DNA of 51,591 nt from an uncultured Lentisphaerota bacterium (lineage in GTDB: Bacteria > Verrucomicrobiota > Kiritimatiellia > RFP12 > UBA1067): NCBI GenBank assembly GCA_946413265.1, contig CAMKJU010000001.1:1-51591 (forward strand), read 5' to 3'. How positions within the stretch are numbered: the stretch's first letter is position 1; each line of letters opens with the position of its first letter. Positions 33,575 through 40,796 of the stretch are shown in pieces. Below the pieces are notes generated by a model, which did not search any database, had not been told where the DNA came from, and saw only the letters and a list, made by a program, of their open reading frames with translations. The position numbers were made by a program, and so were the translations under genes.

Positions 33575-33604
33575 ATGATACCATAGTTGCCTCGGTTCTG
33601 TCAA
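33575..33604 (-). promoter_or_regulatory. Leftward phage promoter
   Basis: TTGACA (33599-33604, consensus), 18-base spacer, TATCAT (33575-33580) followed by ATTCGCG. Operator-like GTGTTAGCAC sits 4 bases upstream of the -35, and an A-tract (AAAAAAAGTTGAAAAA) further upstream. Drives the ATPase-to-recombinase operon. Confidence 0.75.
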
Positions 33605-34333
33605 GCGGGTGTTAGCACTTTTTCAACTTTTTTTCAACGCCACGATTTGAACGCGAAATCCCTGTAAACATTGGGGTTTTCCCACTTCGTTCAACCTTCA
33701 TATATATCTCTCTCTTATTTTTTAGGTGTAAACGTGTGCGCGTATGTGTGTGTGTGTATACCCCCGCTTGAAAATTGAAAACGCCTGTTGCACCATGCCA
33801 GTCTCGGTGCCATGCCGCCAGCCTCGACGCTTCGCACCTGGTTCGCCTCACTCATGCCAGCCCGTGCCTCGACTGCCAGCCCGGCCCACGCATCGACACT
33901 CGCCTCGACCAGCCCCGCCCCGACGGGTGCCGACGGGTAGGACGAGGTTGCACCGGGACCGTGCGCGCGACCTGCCCTTTTCCCAGTCGATTCCGCCCTT
34001 CCATCCGCCGTGCCAGCCGTGCCAGCCCGTGCCAGATGCCCGCATGAGGGTCACGCATGGCAGAATCACGGCGTTGAGGATGATACCAAGTGGGCGCATG
34101 GTTCAATGACTCACGCAAACGAGCGGTCGAACAAGCGCGAACGAAGGCGGACGAGGGCGGAAGGACGGGCGGACGCCGCATGGAACGCATCGACCCCGCG
34201 CCGCCGAAAATCTTTGCCACGCCCCCCGCCCGTTTCGCGTTGGGTCCCCCTATGCTACCCCCCGCCCCCGCGCGCCCGTTTTGCGGGAGTCCCCCGCCGA
34301 AAAATATATTTTTTGGAAAAAACGAGTCCCCTC
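33605..34333. other. Intergenic region upstream of the terminase genes; repeats, no gene
   Basis: About 730 bases between the divergent leftward and late promoters. A possible 29-residue frame on the minus strand (MKVERSGKTPMFTG..., stop at 33612) is doubtful. A GT-rich stretch lies at about 33735-33765. Six copies of TGCCAG (33796, 33855, 33874, 34011, 34020, 34030) and related GCCAGCC runs suggest protein binding sites, for example for terminase or an origin protein. GC-rich open frames on both strands look non-coding. Confidence 0.45.
33609..33618. promoter_or_regulatory. GTGTTAGCAC, operator-like site at the leftward promoter
   Basis: Nine of ten bases match GTGCTAGCAC; placed next to the TTGACA -35 box, where a bound repressor would affect polymerase. 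Confidence 0.45.
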
Positions 34334-34363
34334 TTGCCTTTGGGTGCTATCATGTGCTATCAT
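34334..34363 (+). promoter_or_regulatory. Late promoter with tandem operator-like boxes
   Basis: TTGCCT (34334-34339), 18-base spacer, TATCAT (34358-34363), followed by ATTCGCGCC. The 10-bp box GTGCTATCAT occurs twice in tandem (34344-34353 and 34354-34363), the second including the -10. The terminase small-subunit GTG is 9 bases past the -10. Confidence 0.6.
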
Positions 34364-34372
34364 ATTCGCGCC

Positions 34373-34951
34373 GTGGCAAAAGTGAATCCAGAGGTCAAGA
34401 CCCGGCTGCTGGCCGAGGGAACGTGGAACGATTTCTGCCTGTTCCGCGACAACGCGCAGAAGGAGGGCAACACCCCCGCTGCGGCGGAGCGGCTTGCCGT
34501 CGCGAAGTTCTGCCCTGATCTGGCGGGGTTGCCGAGGGTTCCGCACAAAAAAGGCGCGACGGCGAAGGCGAAGGAGGCGGTTTCGGTGCCGTCCACGTCG
34601 GTTTCGGGTTCTGGCAACATGAGATTGCCGACAAGTCCGCCGGCCGGTGGAGTTCCGCTGGAGATTTTCGACGGCAAGAGCTGCACGATGGTGAAGGCGC
34701 TCGACTGGGTGATAGACATGCTTGCGCTCGACCCGTCGCAGGTGAGGCCGGAGACGGCTCCGGCGGCGAAGGCGTGGAGCCTGTACCTGATGTGCCGCCG
34801 TTCGCCGTCGTTCGCGGAGGACGTGATCTCGAAGGCGGTGGTCCGCCAGCTTCCGAACGGCGCGCGGGAGGAGGAGACGGGGGACGAGGAGTTCGCCGGA
34901 GAGCGGGAGTACCGGCTTCTTGAGGCGTTGAAGTCCGAGGGGGTGGCGTGA
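34373..34951 (+). CDS. Terminase small subunit (probable)
   Basis: 192 residues from a GTG at 34373; the product begins (M)AKVNPEVKTRLLAEGTWND. No ribosome site is seen and the predicted transcript start lies 1-3 bases upstream, so translation may be leaderless; an in-frame ATG at 34352 would fall inside the promoter. A helical N-terminal part with TPAAAERLAVAKF could bind DNA. Assigned mainly by its place directly before TerL (stop overlaps TerL start). TerS recognises the packaging site on phage DNA. Confidence 0.65.
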   Translation: MAKVNPEVKTRLLAEGTWNDFCLFRDNAQKEGNTPAAAERLAVAKFCPDLAGLPRVPHKKGATAKAKEAVSVPSTSVSGSGNMRLPTSPPAGGVPLEIFDGKSCTMVKALDWVIDMLALDPSQVRPETAPAAKAWSLYLMCRRSPSFAEDVISKAVVRQLPNGAREEETGDEEFAGEREYRLLEALKSEGVA

Positions 34952-36846
34952 TGGAGATCCTGAAGCGCGTCGCGATCAGGCTCCCGAAGGAAATGGAGCT
35001 GAACCGCAGGGCGAGGATGCGCCTCCTGTGGGACGGGGCGCACGACCCGGCGGCGGCGCGGGAGATACGGGCGCAATGCGCGGACGACCCGCTTTTCTGG
35101 GTGAACGGGTTCGGGTGGACGTTCGACCCGCGCAAGACGGACGCGCCGGACATACCCTTCGTGACGTACCCGTTCCAGGACGAGGCGATCACGAAGATAC
35201 TGGAGTGCGTGTTCGCGCACCGGGACGTTGGGATAGAGAAGAGCCGCGACATGGGCGCGAGCTGGGTGAACCTGACGGCGATCACGTGGCTGTGGCAGTT
35301 CTGGAAGATGCGGATAACGGCCCTGGTGGTCAGCCGCAACGAGGACTACGTTGACGCGCCGGGCGACCCGAAGAGCCTCTTCTGGAAGATCGACTACCTC
35401 CAGCTGCACCAGCCGAGGTGGCTGCGCCCGCGCTCGTCGGTGCGGACGTCCATGCACTTCGAGAACCGCGACACCGGGAGCGTGATCGACGGGGAATCGA
35501 CCACGGGCGAGGTGGCGCGCGGCGACCGCCGGACGCTCATTTTGATGGACGAGTACGCGGCGTTCGACGTGGCGGCGGGCTACAAGGCGAACACCTCGAC
35601 GCAGCACGCGACCGACAGCCGGATATTCAACTCGACGCCGAGGGGCGTGGGGAACGCCTTCTACGACCTGATGCACAACGGCGAGACCGAGATCGTGCGG
35701 ATGCACTGGAGCCAGCACCCGGAGAAGTCGCGGGGACTCTACAAGTCCGAGAACGGGAAGCTCGTCCTTCTCGACTCGTGGCGCGGCAAGGTGGACGTGA
35801 AGGAGAAGGGAACCGGCAAGCGGCGCGTCGTCGATTTCCCGGACGAGTACCCCTTCCAGCTCGACGGGAAGCTGCGCTCGCCGTGGTACGACCGGCAGCG
35901 GGCGAGGGCCACGTCCGAGCAGGAGATCGCGCAGGAGCTGGACATCGACTACCTCGGCTCCGGCTACCAGTTCTTCGACGCGGCGGCGGTGCAGGCGTAC
36001 GTGCGGGCGTGGTGCCGCGACGCGGAGCTGGTCGGCGATTTGGAGTACGATTTGACTACGGGCGAGCCGCTGCGTTTCGTTCCGAACCCGAAGGGCAGGC
36101 TCTCGCTCTGGCAGCCGCTTGGGCGCGACGGCACCTACGGCGAGGACAGGCGTTTCGTGATCGGCGCGGACGTGTCGGCTGGCACGGGCGCGAGCAACTC
36201 CGCCGCTGCGGTGTACGACGAGGCGACGCGGGAGAAGTGGGCGGAGTTCGCCGACCCCAACATGGAGCCTCGCGACTTCGCGGTGTACGTGATAGCGCTC
36301 GCGAGGTTCTTCAACGGCGCGACGGTGGTGCCGGACGCGAGCGGGCCGACGGGCAAGCAGTTCCTGAAGCGTTTCGTCCAGGACGGCGACCACCCGCCGC
36401 TCTACAGGCGGCTGAAGGACAAGAAGATCTCACAGGAGCGCGTTGACGAGTACGGGGTTTACCTGAACCCGGAGGCGAAGTCGTCGCTCCTGATCGAGTA
36501 CCGCGACGCGATAGGCGACGCGAAGATCATAAACCGTTCGGCGCGGGCGATGGACGAGTCGCTACAGTTCGTGCGCTCGCCGCGCGGAGACATCGAGCAC
36601 TCGGCGGCGCTCAACTCGCAGGACCCGTCCGGCGCGAGGACGGCGCACGGCGACATCGTGATCGCGGACGCGCTCGCGAACCTCATGCTCGGCGAGGTGG
36701 AGCTTCCCTCCGGCGGCGAGCCGAGGGAGGTGCCGCCGGACTCGGTGGCGGGCCGCATGGCGGCCGCGCGGCTCGCGGCGGCGGGCAAGGACGAAATCGG
36801 GCTTTCGCCCGCGTGGAGCGCGGGCCTCGGGAAAGGATGGAAGTGA
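34951..36846 (+). CDS. Terminase large subunit
   Basis: 631 residues. ATPase: PFQDEAITKIL, Walker-A-like region GIEKSRDMGAS near 94-104, Walker B LILMDE ending at D200-E201. Nuclease: FVIGADVSAGTGASNSAA (first acidic residue, about 397) and PDASGPTGKQFL. The protein pumps DNA into the head and cuts concatemers. ATG at 34951 has GAGGGGG upstream; a GTG directly before it is less well placed. Overlaps the next gene (TGATG). Confidence 0.92.
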   Translation: MEILKRVAIRLPKEMELNRRARMRLLWDGAHDPAAAREIRAQCADDPLFWVNGFGWTFDPRKTDAPDIPFVTYPFQDEAITKILECVFAHRDVGIEKSRDMGASWVNLTAITWLWQFWKMRITALVVSRNEDYVDAPGDPKSLFWKIDYLQLHQPRWLRPRSSVRTSMHFENRDTGSVIDGESTTGEVARGDRRTLILMDEYAAFDVAAGYKANTSTQHATDSRIFNSTPRGVGNAFYDLMHNGETEIVRMHWSQHPEKSRGLYKSENGKLVLLDSWRGKVDVKEKGTGKRRVVDFPDEYPFQLDGKLRSPWYDRQRARATSEQEIAQELDIDYLGSGYQFFDAAAVQAYVRAWCRDAELVGDLEYDLTTGEPLRFVPNPKGRLSLWQPLGRDGTYGEDRRFVIGADVSAGTGASNSAAAVYDEATREKWAEFADPNMEPRDFAVYVIALARFFNGATVVPDASGPTGKQFLKRFVQDGDHPPLYRRLKDKKISQERVDEYGVYLNPEAKSSLLIEYRDAIGDAKIINRSARAMDESLQFVRSPRGDIEHSAALNSQDPSGARTAHGDIVIADALANLMLGEVELPSGGEPREVPPDSVAGRMAAARLAAAGKDEIGLSPAWSAGLGKGWK

Positions 36847-38393
36847 TGAAAGACAGAGTGCTTGGAGTGCTTTTCATGGCTGGCGTGTTCGCTCTTCTCG
36901 GCATGGGCGTGCGCGAGTACCTGATACACAACGGGAGGCTGACGAGCGACCTGAACGCGGACGGCCACTCGATAACGAACCTGCCGGACGGGTTCTTCCC
37001 GACGAACGGCTTCCTGCGGACGCACCAGGACATCAGCGGCAAGGCCGACAAGTCGGACACGTACACGAAGTCCGAGACGGACGCGAAGATCGTGGAGCTG
37101 TCGCCCGCGCCGGGGAACTATTCCGCAGTAAGCAACGCCGCGATGTCGGCCGCCGCACAGACTAACGACTTTCTGCGTCTGTCGGGCGGAACGATGACCG
37201 GCTCCATAACTGTTGGCGGCGATGGCGCGTACGTGAGGCTGTCGAATCCGGCAAATTCGTTGACGCCGGGGTTCGAGGTCGTTGGCGCGTATTCTCACCT
37301 GAAGGTGTTTCCGTCGTACATTGAGCGATTGAACGAGGCCGGGAACACGTACTATTTCACATTTCCGAACAGCAGCGGCCTTCTCGCTACTACGTCCGAC
37401 ATCGAAGAAGCTGTGCGTGGCATCGTAATTCCTGCCCCAGACCTTTCGGAGTACGCGAAGCTGTACACCGTCTCCGCGCTCGCGAACTTCGCGACGAACG
37501 TTGACGCGAAGGCCAGCACGGCAATCTCCTACTTGCAGGGCGACGACGCGAAGGTTGTAATCACGAACTACGACTCCAGCGTGTCGATGCCTTCCATGAG
37601 CTTCCAGCAGCGCATCGACGAGGGTGGCTCGAACTGGTGGAAGGTCGTGTGGAACGAGCTGACGCGCTGGGAATGGCTCACGGGCACTTACCTGCCTGCG
37701 AACTACTACGGCAAGTCGCAGATAGATGTGCTTCTCGACGAGAAGGCCGACAGGGCATGGGGCTACTACGACAGCCACGGCGGCAACTACGCGCCGGACG
37801 GCTACACGTGGATAAGCAGCCCGAAGATCGCCATAGCGGCGGGGCTTGCCTACCAGCGCACGGTCACGAGCGGCGGCGCGATATGGGTGCTGGAGTCCAA
37901 CGGCCTCGTCACGGAGACCGGCGGAAACCTGACAAACGGCTTCTTCCGCGTGTCTGACGACGAGGGCAACTCGCTCCTGGAGATAGTCAAGGGCAACAAG
38001 CGCACCATCGGCGCGAACGCCGAGCAGCCGGCTGTGAGTAACATCATGGGCGTCACGCACATGTACATCAGGTACTCCGTCGTGAGCGAGTCGCACCCGA
38101 CGCTGAACATCTGCACGGCGCTCGAACTCGGCGACTGGCACGACGAGACCTCCGCAGACTGCGCGGCCAACGTGTCGTGGACCGGCTCTTCCGGCGCATA
38201 CGTTGCGGAGGTGTGGGGCAAGACTGCGCTGACGCGCATGTTCGTCAAGGCGGAGTACGAGGTCGGCGGCGAGACGTACATCAAGAACTCCGCGCCGATC
38301 TCCGCCGACGGCGGCATCTACTGCACAGACGGCATCCACAAGGTGAGGTTCGTGTACAACAACGGCTCCGTAACGATGGAGGTCACGCCGTGA
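36846..38393 (+). CDS. Membrane-anchored fibre-like protein
   Basis: 515 residues. An N-terminal hydrophobic helix (VLGVLFMAGVFALLGMGV, about 5-22) is followed by DLNADGHSITNLPDG and DISGKADKSDTYTKSETDAK, motifs typical of phage tail fibres and trimeric fibres; the rest is beta-rich. A fibre with a membrane anchor, encoded between TerL and portal, is unusual: it could be a moron displayed on the lysogen surface or an anchored tail component. ATG overlaps the TerL stop by one base. Assignment from motifs only. Confidence 0.65.
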   Translation: MKDRVLGVLFMAGVFALLGMGVREYLIHNGRLTSDLNADGHSITNLPDGFFPTNGFLRTHQDISGKADKSDTYTKSETDAKIVELSPAPGNYSAVSNAAMSAAAQTNDFLRLSGGTMTGSITVGGDGAYVRLSNPANSLTPGFEVVGAYSHLKVFPSYIERLNEAGNTYYFTFPNSSGLLATTSDIEEAVRGIVIPAPDLSEYAKLYTVSALANFATNVDAKASTAISYLQGDDAKVVITNYDSSVSMPSMSFQQRIDEGGSNWWKVVWNELTRWEWLTGTYLPANYYGKSQIDVLLDEKADRAWGYYDSHGGNYAPDGYTWISSPKIAIAAGLAYQRTVTSGGAIWVLESNGLVTETGGNLTNGFFRVSDDEGNSLLEIVKGNKRTIGANAEQPAVSNIMGVTHMYIRYSVVSESHPTLNICTALELGDWHDETSADCAANVSWTGSSGAYVAEVWGKTALTRMFVKAEYEVGGETYIKNSAPISADGGIYCTDGIHKVRFVYNNGSVTMEVTP

Positions 38394-39028
38394 AGAGCGT
38401 CGTCGATGCGTTCCAGGTGTCCGTGATGATCGCGGGCGTGTCCGTCCTCGCGCTCTTCGCGCTTGGCTACTCGGCATACGCGCTGCGCGACTCGGCGGCG
38501 AGGCTGAAGAAGTGGGTCGGCTCGTCGGCGGCCGCCGCGCTCGTCGTTGTGTTCGCCGTGTTCTACGGCGGCGGAAAGGGCACGCGGCAGGTGAACTTCC
38601 CGCGCACGGACATGAGCGTTGCGTACCTCGTAGATGCAGGTTCCTACGTGACAAACGACCTCGTACACGTCGCGTTCACGTCGTACCTGATTCCGCAGGA
38701 CGCGCCGATCTTTCTCTCGTACTGGCCGGACGGCTCGACGAACGAGGAGGACATGGTGACGGTCTACGAGGCCACGCTCGCCGATTTCCCGAACCAGCTT
38801 GACTTCGCCTTTGAGAACGCGATCTCGAACCGCTGGTACTGCTACACCACGTGGACGCCGGGCCCCGTAATCCACATGAACGGCGTCTGGCAGTCAACGT
38901 GGATGACCGACAGGATTGAAAACCGCTGCCTGATTCCGATCAGGACTACAATCGAGGTTGACGGCGAGACAATCGCCCCGCCGTCGCCAAACCCGAAAAA
39001 GAAGGAGGACGATGAAGATGAACAGTAG
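38390..39028 (+). CDS. Membrane protein of unknown function (212 aa)
   Basis: GTG at 38390, overlapping the previous stop, after GGAGG. Two membrane helices (VSVMIAGVSVLALFALGYSAYAL and AAAALVVVFAVFYGG), then a beta-rich outer part and a Lys/Asp/Glu tail (PNPKKKEDDEDEQ). Overlaps the next gene by 17 bases. With its neighbours forms a block of exported proteins. Confidence 0.6.
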   Translation: MKSVVDAFQVSVMIAGVSVLALFALGYSAYALRDSAARLKKWVGSSAAAALVVVFAVFYGGGKGTRQVNFPRTDMSVAYLVDAGSYVTNDLVHVAFTSYLIPQDAPIFLSYWPDGSTNEEDMVTVYEATLADFPNQLDFAFENAISNRWYCYTTWTPGPVIHMNGVWQSTWMTDRIENRCLIPIRTTIEVDGETIAPPSPNPKKKEDDEDEQ

Positions 39029-39506
39029 GACGTGCATCTGCGCTCTCGCGCTTGCGGCTGCGCTCGCGCCTTTTGTCGCCGTGCCGGACGGCACGAACGG
39101 CACAGAAGTGGTCGTTGAGACGCTATTCTCCGACGGATCCACGAACACATGGACGCGCCCGGAGCTTGTTGCCGCGTTGCAGCTCGTGAACAGGAAGTAC
39201 CACCGCGACTGCGAGACCCCTTCCGGACGCCGTGCCTGGCACGGCGGGCTGAAGCTCCAGACTGTCGTGACGAACGGCACGACGCTCGTGAAGACCGAGA
39301 CGCACGAGGACGGCCAGTCTTTCACGTTCACGGCTCCGTACGTTCCGCCTGCGGTCGCCGTGTCGAACTCGAACGCACGGCTGAAGACCACGCTCACGAA
39401 GGGCGTTCCGAAGGCGCTTGCCGAGGCGAGGCTTCGCCGCTTGCAGGAACAGCAGACCACGAACACGGTTTCAGTGACGGTCAACGCAGGACAGGAGGCG
39501 CGCTAG
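39012..39506 (+). CDS. Secreted hypothetical protein (164 aa)
   Basis: ATG at 39012 after GAAGGAGG (another ATG at 39018). Signal peptide MKMNSRTCICALALAAALAP, then a Thr/Asn-rich beta region and a C-terminal helix (ALAEARLRRLQEQQ). Adjacent to another membrane gene. No family recognised. Confidence 0.6.
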   Translation: MKMNSRTCICALALAAALAPFVAVPDGTNGTEVVVETLFSDGSTNTWTRPELVAALQLVNRKYHRDCETPSGRRAWHGGLKLQTVVTNGTTLVKTETHEDGQSFTFTAPYVPPAVAVSNSNARLKTTLTKGVPKALAEARLRRLQEQQTTNTVSVTVNAGQEAR

Positions 39507-39755
39507 ATGGACGAGGTGACACGCGACATGGTGAAGGCGCAGCTGAAGTCCGCGAAGACGGCGGATGCGCTGAACGACGCGATGGTGAGCGCGATGATCG
39601 CCGTCGTCGATTGCCAGTGCAAGACCGGCATGAGGGTGAAGAGGCAGGGGATGATACTCGCGGGGATTGGCCTGCTGCTGCTGATCGCCCTTCTCTTCGG
39701 GAACGACACGGCTATGAAGCTGCTGAGCTTCTGGCGAAGCGGAGGGGCAAGTTGA
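39507..39755 (+). CDS. Small membrane protein, possible holin (82 aa)
   Basis: ATG at 39507 directly after the previous stop, with AGGAGG upstream. N-terminal amphipathic helix, one strong membrane helix (MILAGIGLLLLIALLFG) and a short basic tail. Size and topology fit holin- or spanin-like proteins, but no endolysin is next to it, so this is uncertain. Confidence 0.5.
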   Translation: MDEVTRDMVKAQLKSAKTADALNDAMVSAMIAVVDCQCKTGMRVKRQGMILAGIGLLLLIALLFGNDTAMKLLSFWRSGGAS

Positions 39756-39856
39756 TTTCGGGCGGGTGCCCGGAACGCGGACAGACTTTGAAAGGCAATT
39801 TTTCCATCCTAGCCCGTCCGCGTAGTTGCTTGAAGGAAGAAACAAGGAGTGAAGAC

Positions 39857-40297
39857 GTGAAACCAATCGAAGTAATCGAAAGGCTCTGGCACGACGCTGT
39901 GGTAGCCGACCTCGACGGAATGGAGTTCGTCGCCGGGTTCGCCGACAGGGTCGTGGCGCGGGAGTACAACGGCATCGGCCCTGAATACCTGCCGGCGGAA
40001 CTGCGCGACAAGATCACGAGCTGGTTGGGCGTGTTCGAGCCTGCCGCGCTCGTCCACGACATGCGCAACTACGCTTCAGACGGCACGGACGGGGCGTTCC
40101 ACTACGCGAACGAGGAGTTCCTCGCCAACTGCCGGAAGTGCGCGGCGGCGAAGTACGCATGGTGGAACTGGAAGCGATACCGCGCATACGCGGTCGCGAA
40201 GCTGCTTTACAGGTTTGTAGATGGCCCGTTCGGCTGGAAGGCTTGGATGGACTGCTACAACCGTAAAAACAACAACCAAAAAAAGGAGACAGAATGA
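39857..40297 (+). CDS. Hypothetical protein (146 aa)
   Basis: GTG at 39857 with AAGGAG 8 bases upstream. MKPIEVIERLWHDAVVADLDGME, largely helical with many Trp and Tyr (AAAKYAWWNWKRYRAYAVAK). The end overlaps the lipoprotein start (ATGA). No family recognised. The 100 bases before it hold only a small GGGC/GCCC hairpin. Confidence 0.6.
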   Translation: MKPIEVIERLWHDAVVADLDGMEFVAGFADRVVAREYNGIGPEYLPAELRDKITSWLGVFEPAALVHDMRNYASDGTDGAFHYANEEFLANCRKCAAAKYAWWNWKRYRAYAVAKLLYRFVDGPFGWKAWMDCYNRKNNNQKKETE

Positions 40298-40722
40298 AGA
40301 AGCTGATTAGTGCGTGCGTCGCGCTTGCGGCGGTCGTGTCGATCGTCGGGTGCAGCGTGAAGAAGATCGAGTACGAGAAAAACGACAAGGGAGAGGTCTC
40401 GTACCGCATCTACGAAAACGACCACTGGCTGAAGACGGAATCCACCGGCATCAAAGGCGGCATGACGGGTGACGGCCAGTTCATGTTTGAAGCCGAGGGC
40501 ATGAAGTCCTCGCCGTCGGAGGAGTTCAACAGGACGATGCAGACCTACACGACTGCGTTCGTCCAGCTGGCGCAGATCGCGGCTGCCGCGTACAACCCCT
40601 CCAGCACGGGCGTGGCCACGGCGAAAGCTGCTACGACAACGACTGCGGCTACGACAACGGCCACGGCGGCTGCTGCGGCCTCGACGAACGACTGCGTGGA
40701 CTGCTCTGCGCCCGCCAAGTAG
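40294..40722 (+). CDS. Lipoprotein (142 aa)
   Basis: MKKLISACVALAAVVSIVGCS: signal peptide with lipobox IVGC, lipidated Cys at 20. A charged domain (EYEKNDKGEVSYRIYEND) and a low-complexity Ala/Thr tail follow. Phage lipoproteins are often outer spanins or superinfection-exclusion factors; neither can be chosen here. A strong hairpin lies just past the stop. Confidence 0.7.
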   Translation: MKKLISACVALAAVVSIVGCSVKKIEYEKNDKGEVSYRIYENDHWLKTESTGIKGGMTGDGQFMFEAEGMKSSPSEEFNRTMQTYTTAFVQLAQIAAAAYNPSSTGVATAKAATTTTAATTTATAAAAASTNDCVDCSAPAK

Positions 40723-40729
40723 TACGCTT

Positions 40730-40774
40730 GCGCCCGCCGCCGTCCCTACACCCCACCCGTCCGGCGGCGGGCGC
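40730..40774 (+). terminator. GC-rich hairpin before the portal gene
   Basis: GCGCCCGCCGCCG (40730-40742) pairs with CGGCGGCGGGCGC (40762-40774), followed by TCTTTCCC. Probably limits transcription between the accessory block and structural genes. Confidence 0.55.
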
Positions 40775-40796
40775 TCTTTCCCAAACGGAGGATGCG

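Noticed and set aside
33612..33701. 29-codon leader peptide upstream of the leftward promoter
   Set aside because: Start codon and a weak AGAGAG are present, but the frame ends inside the promoter A-tract, and no regulatory features such as codon runs or a terminator follow.
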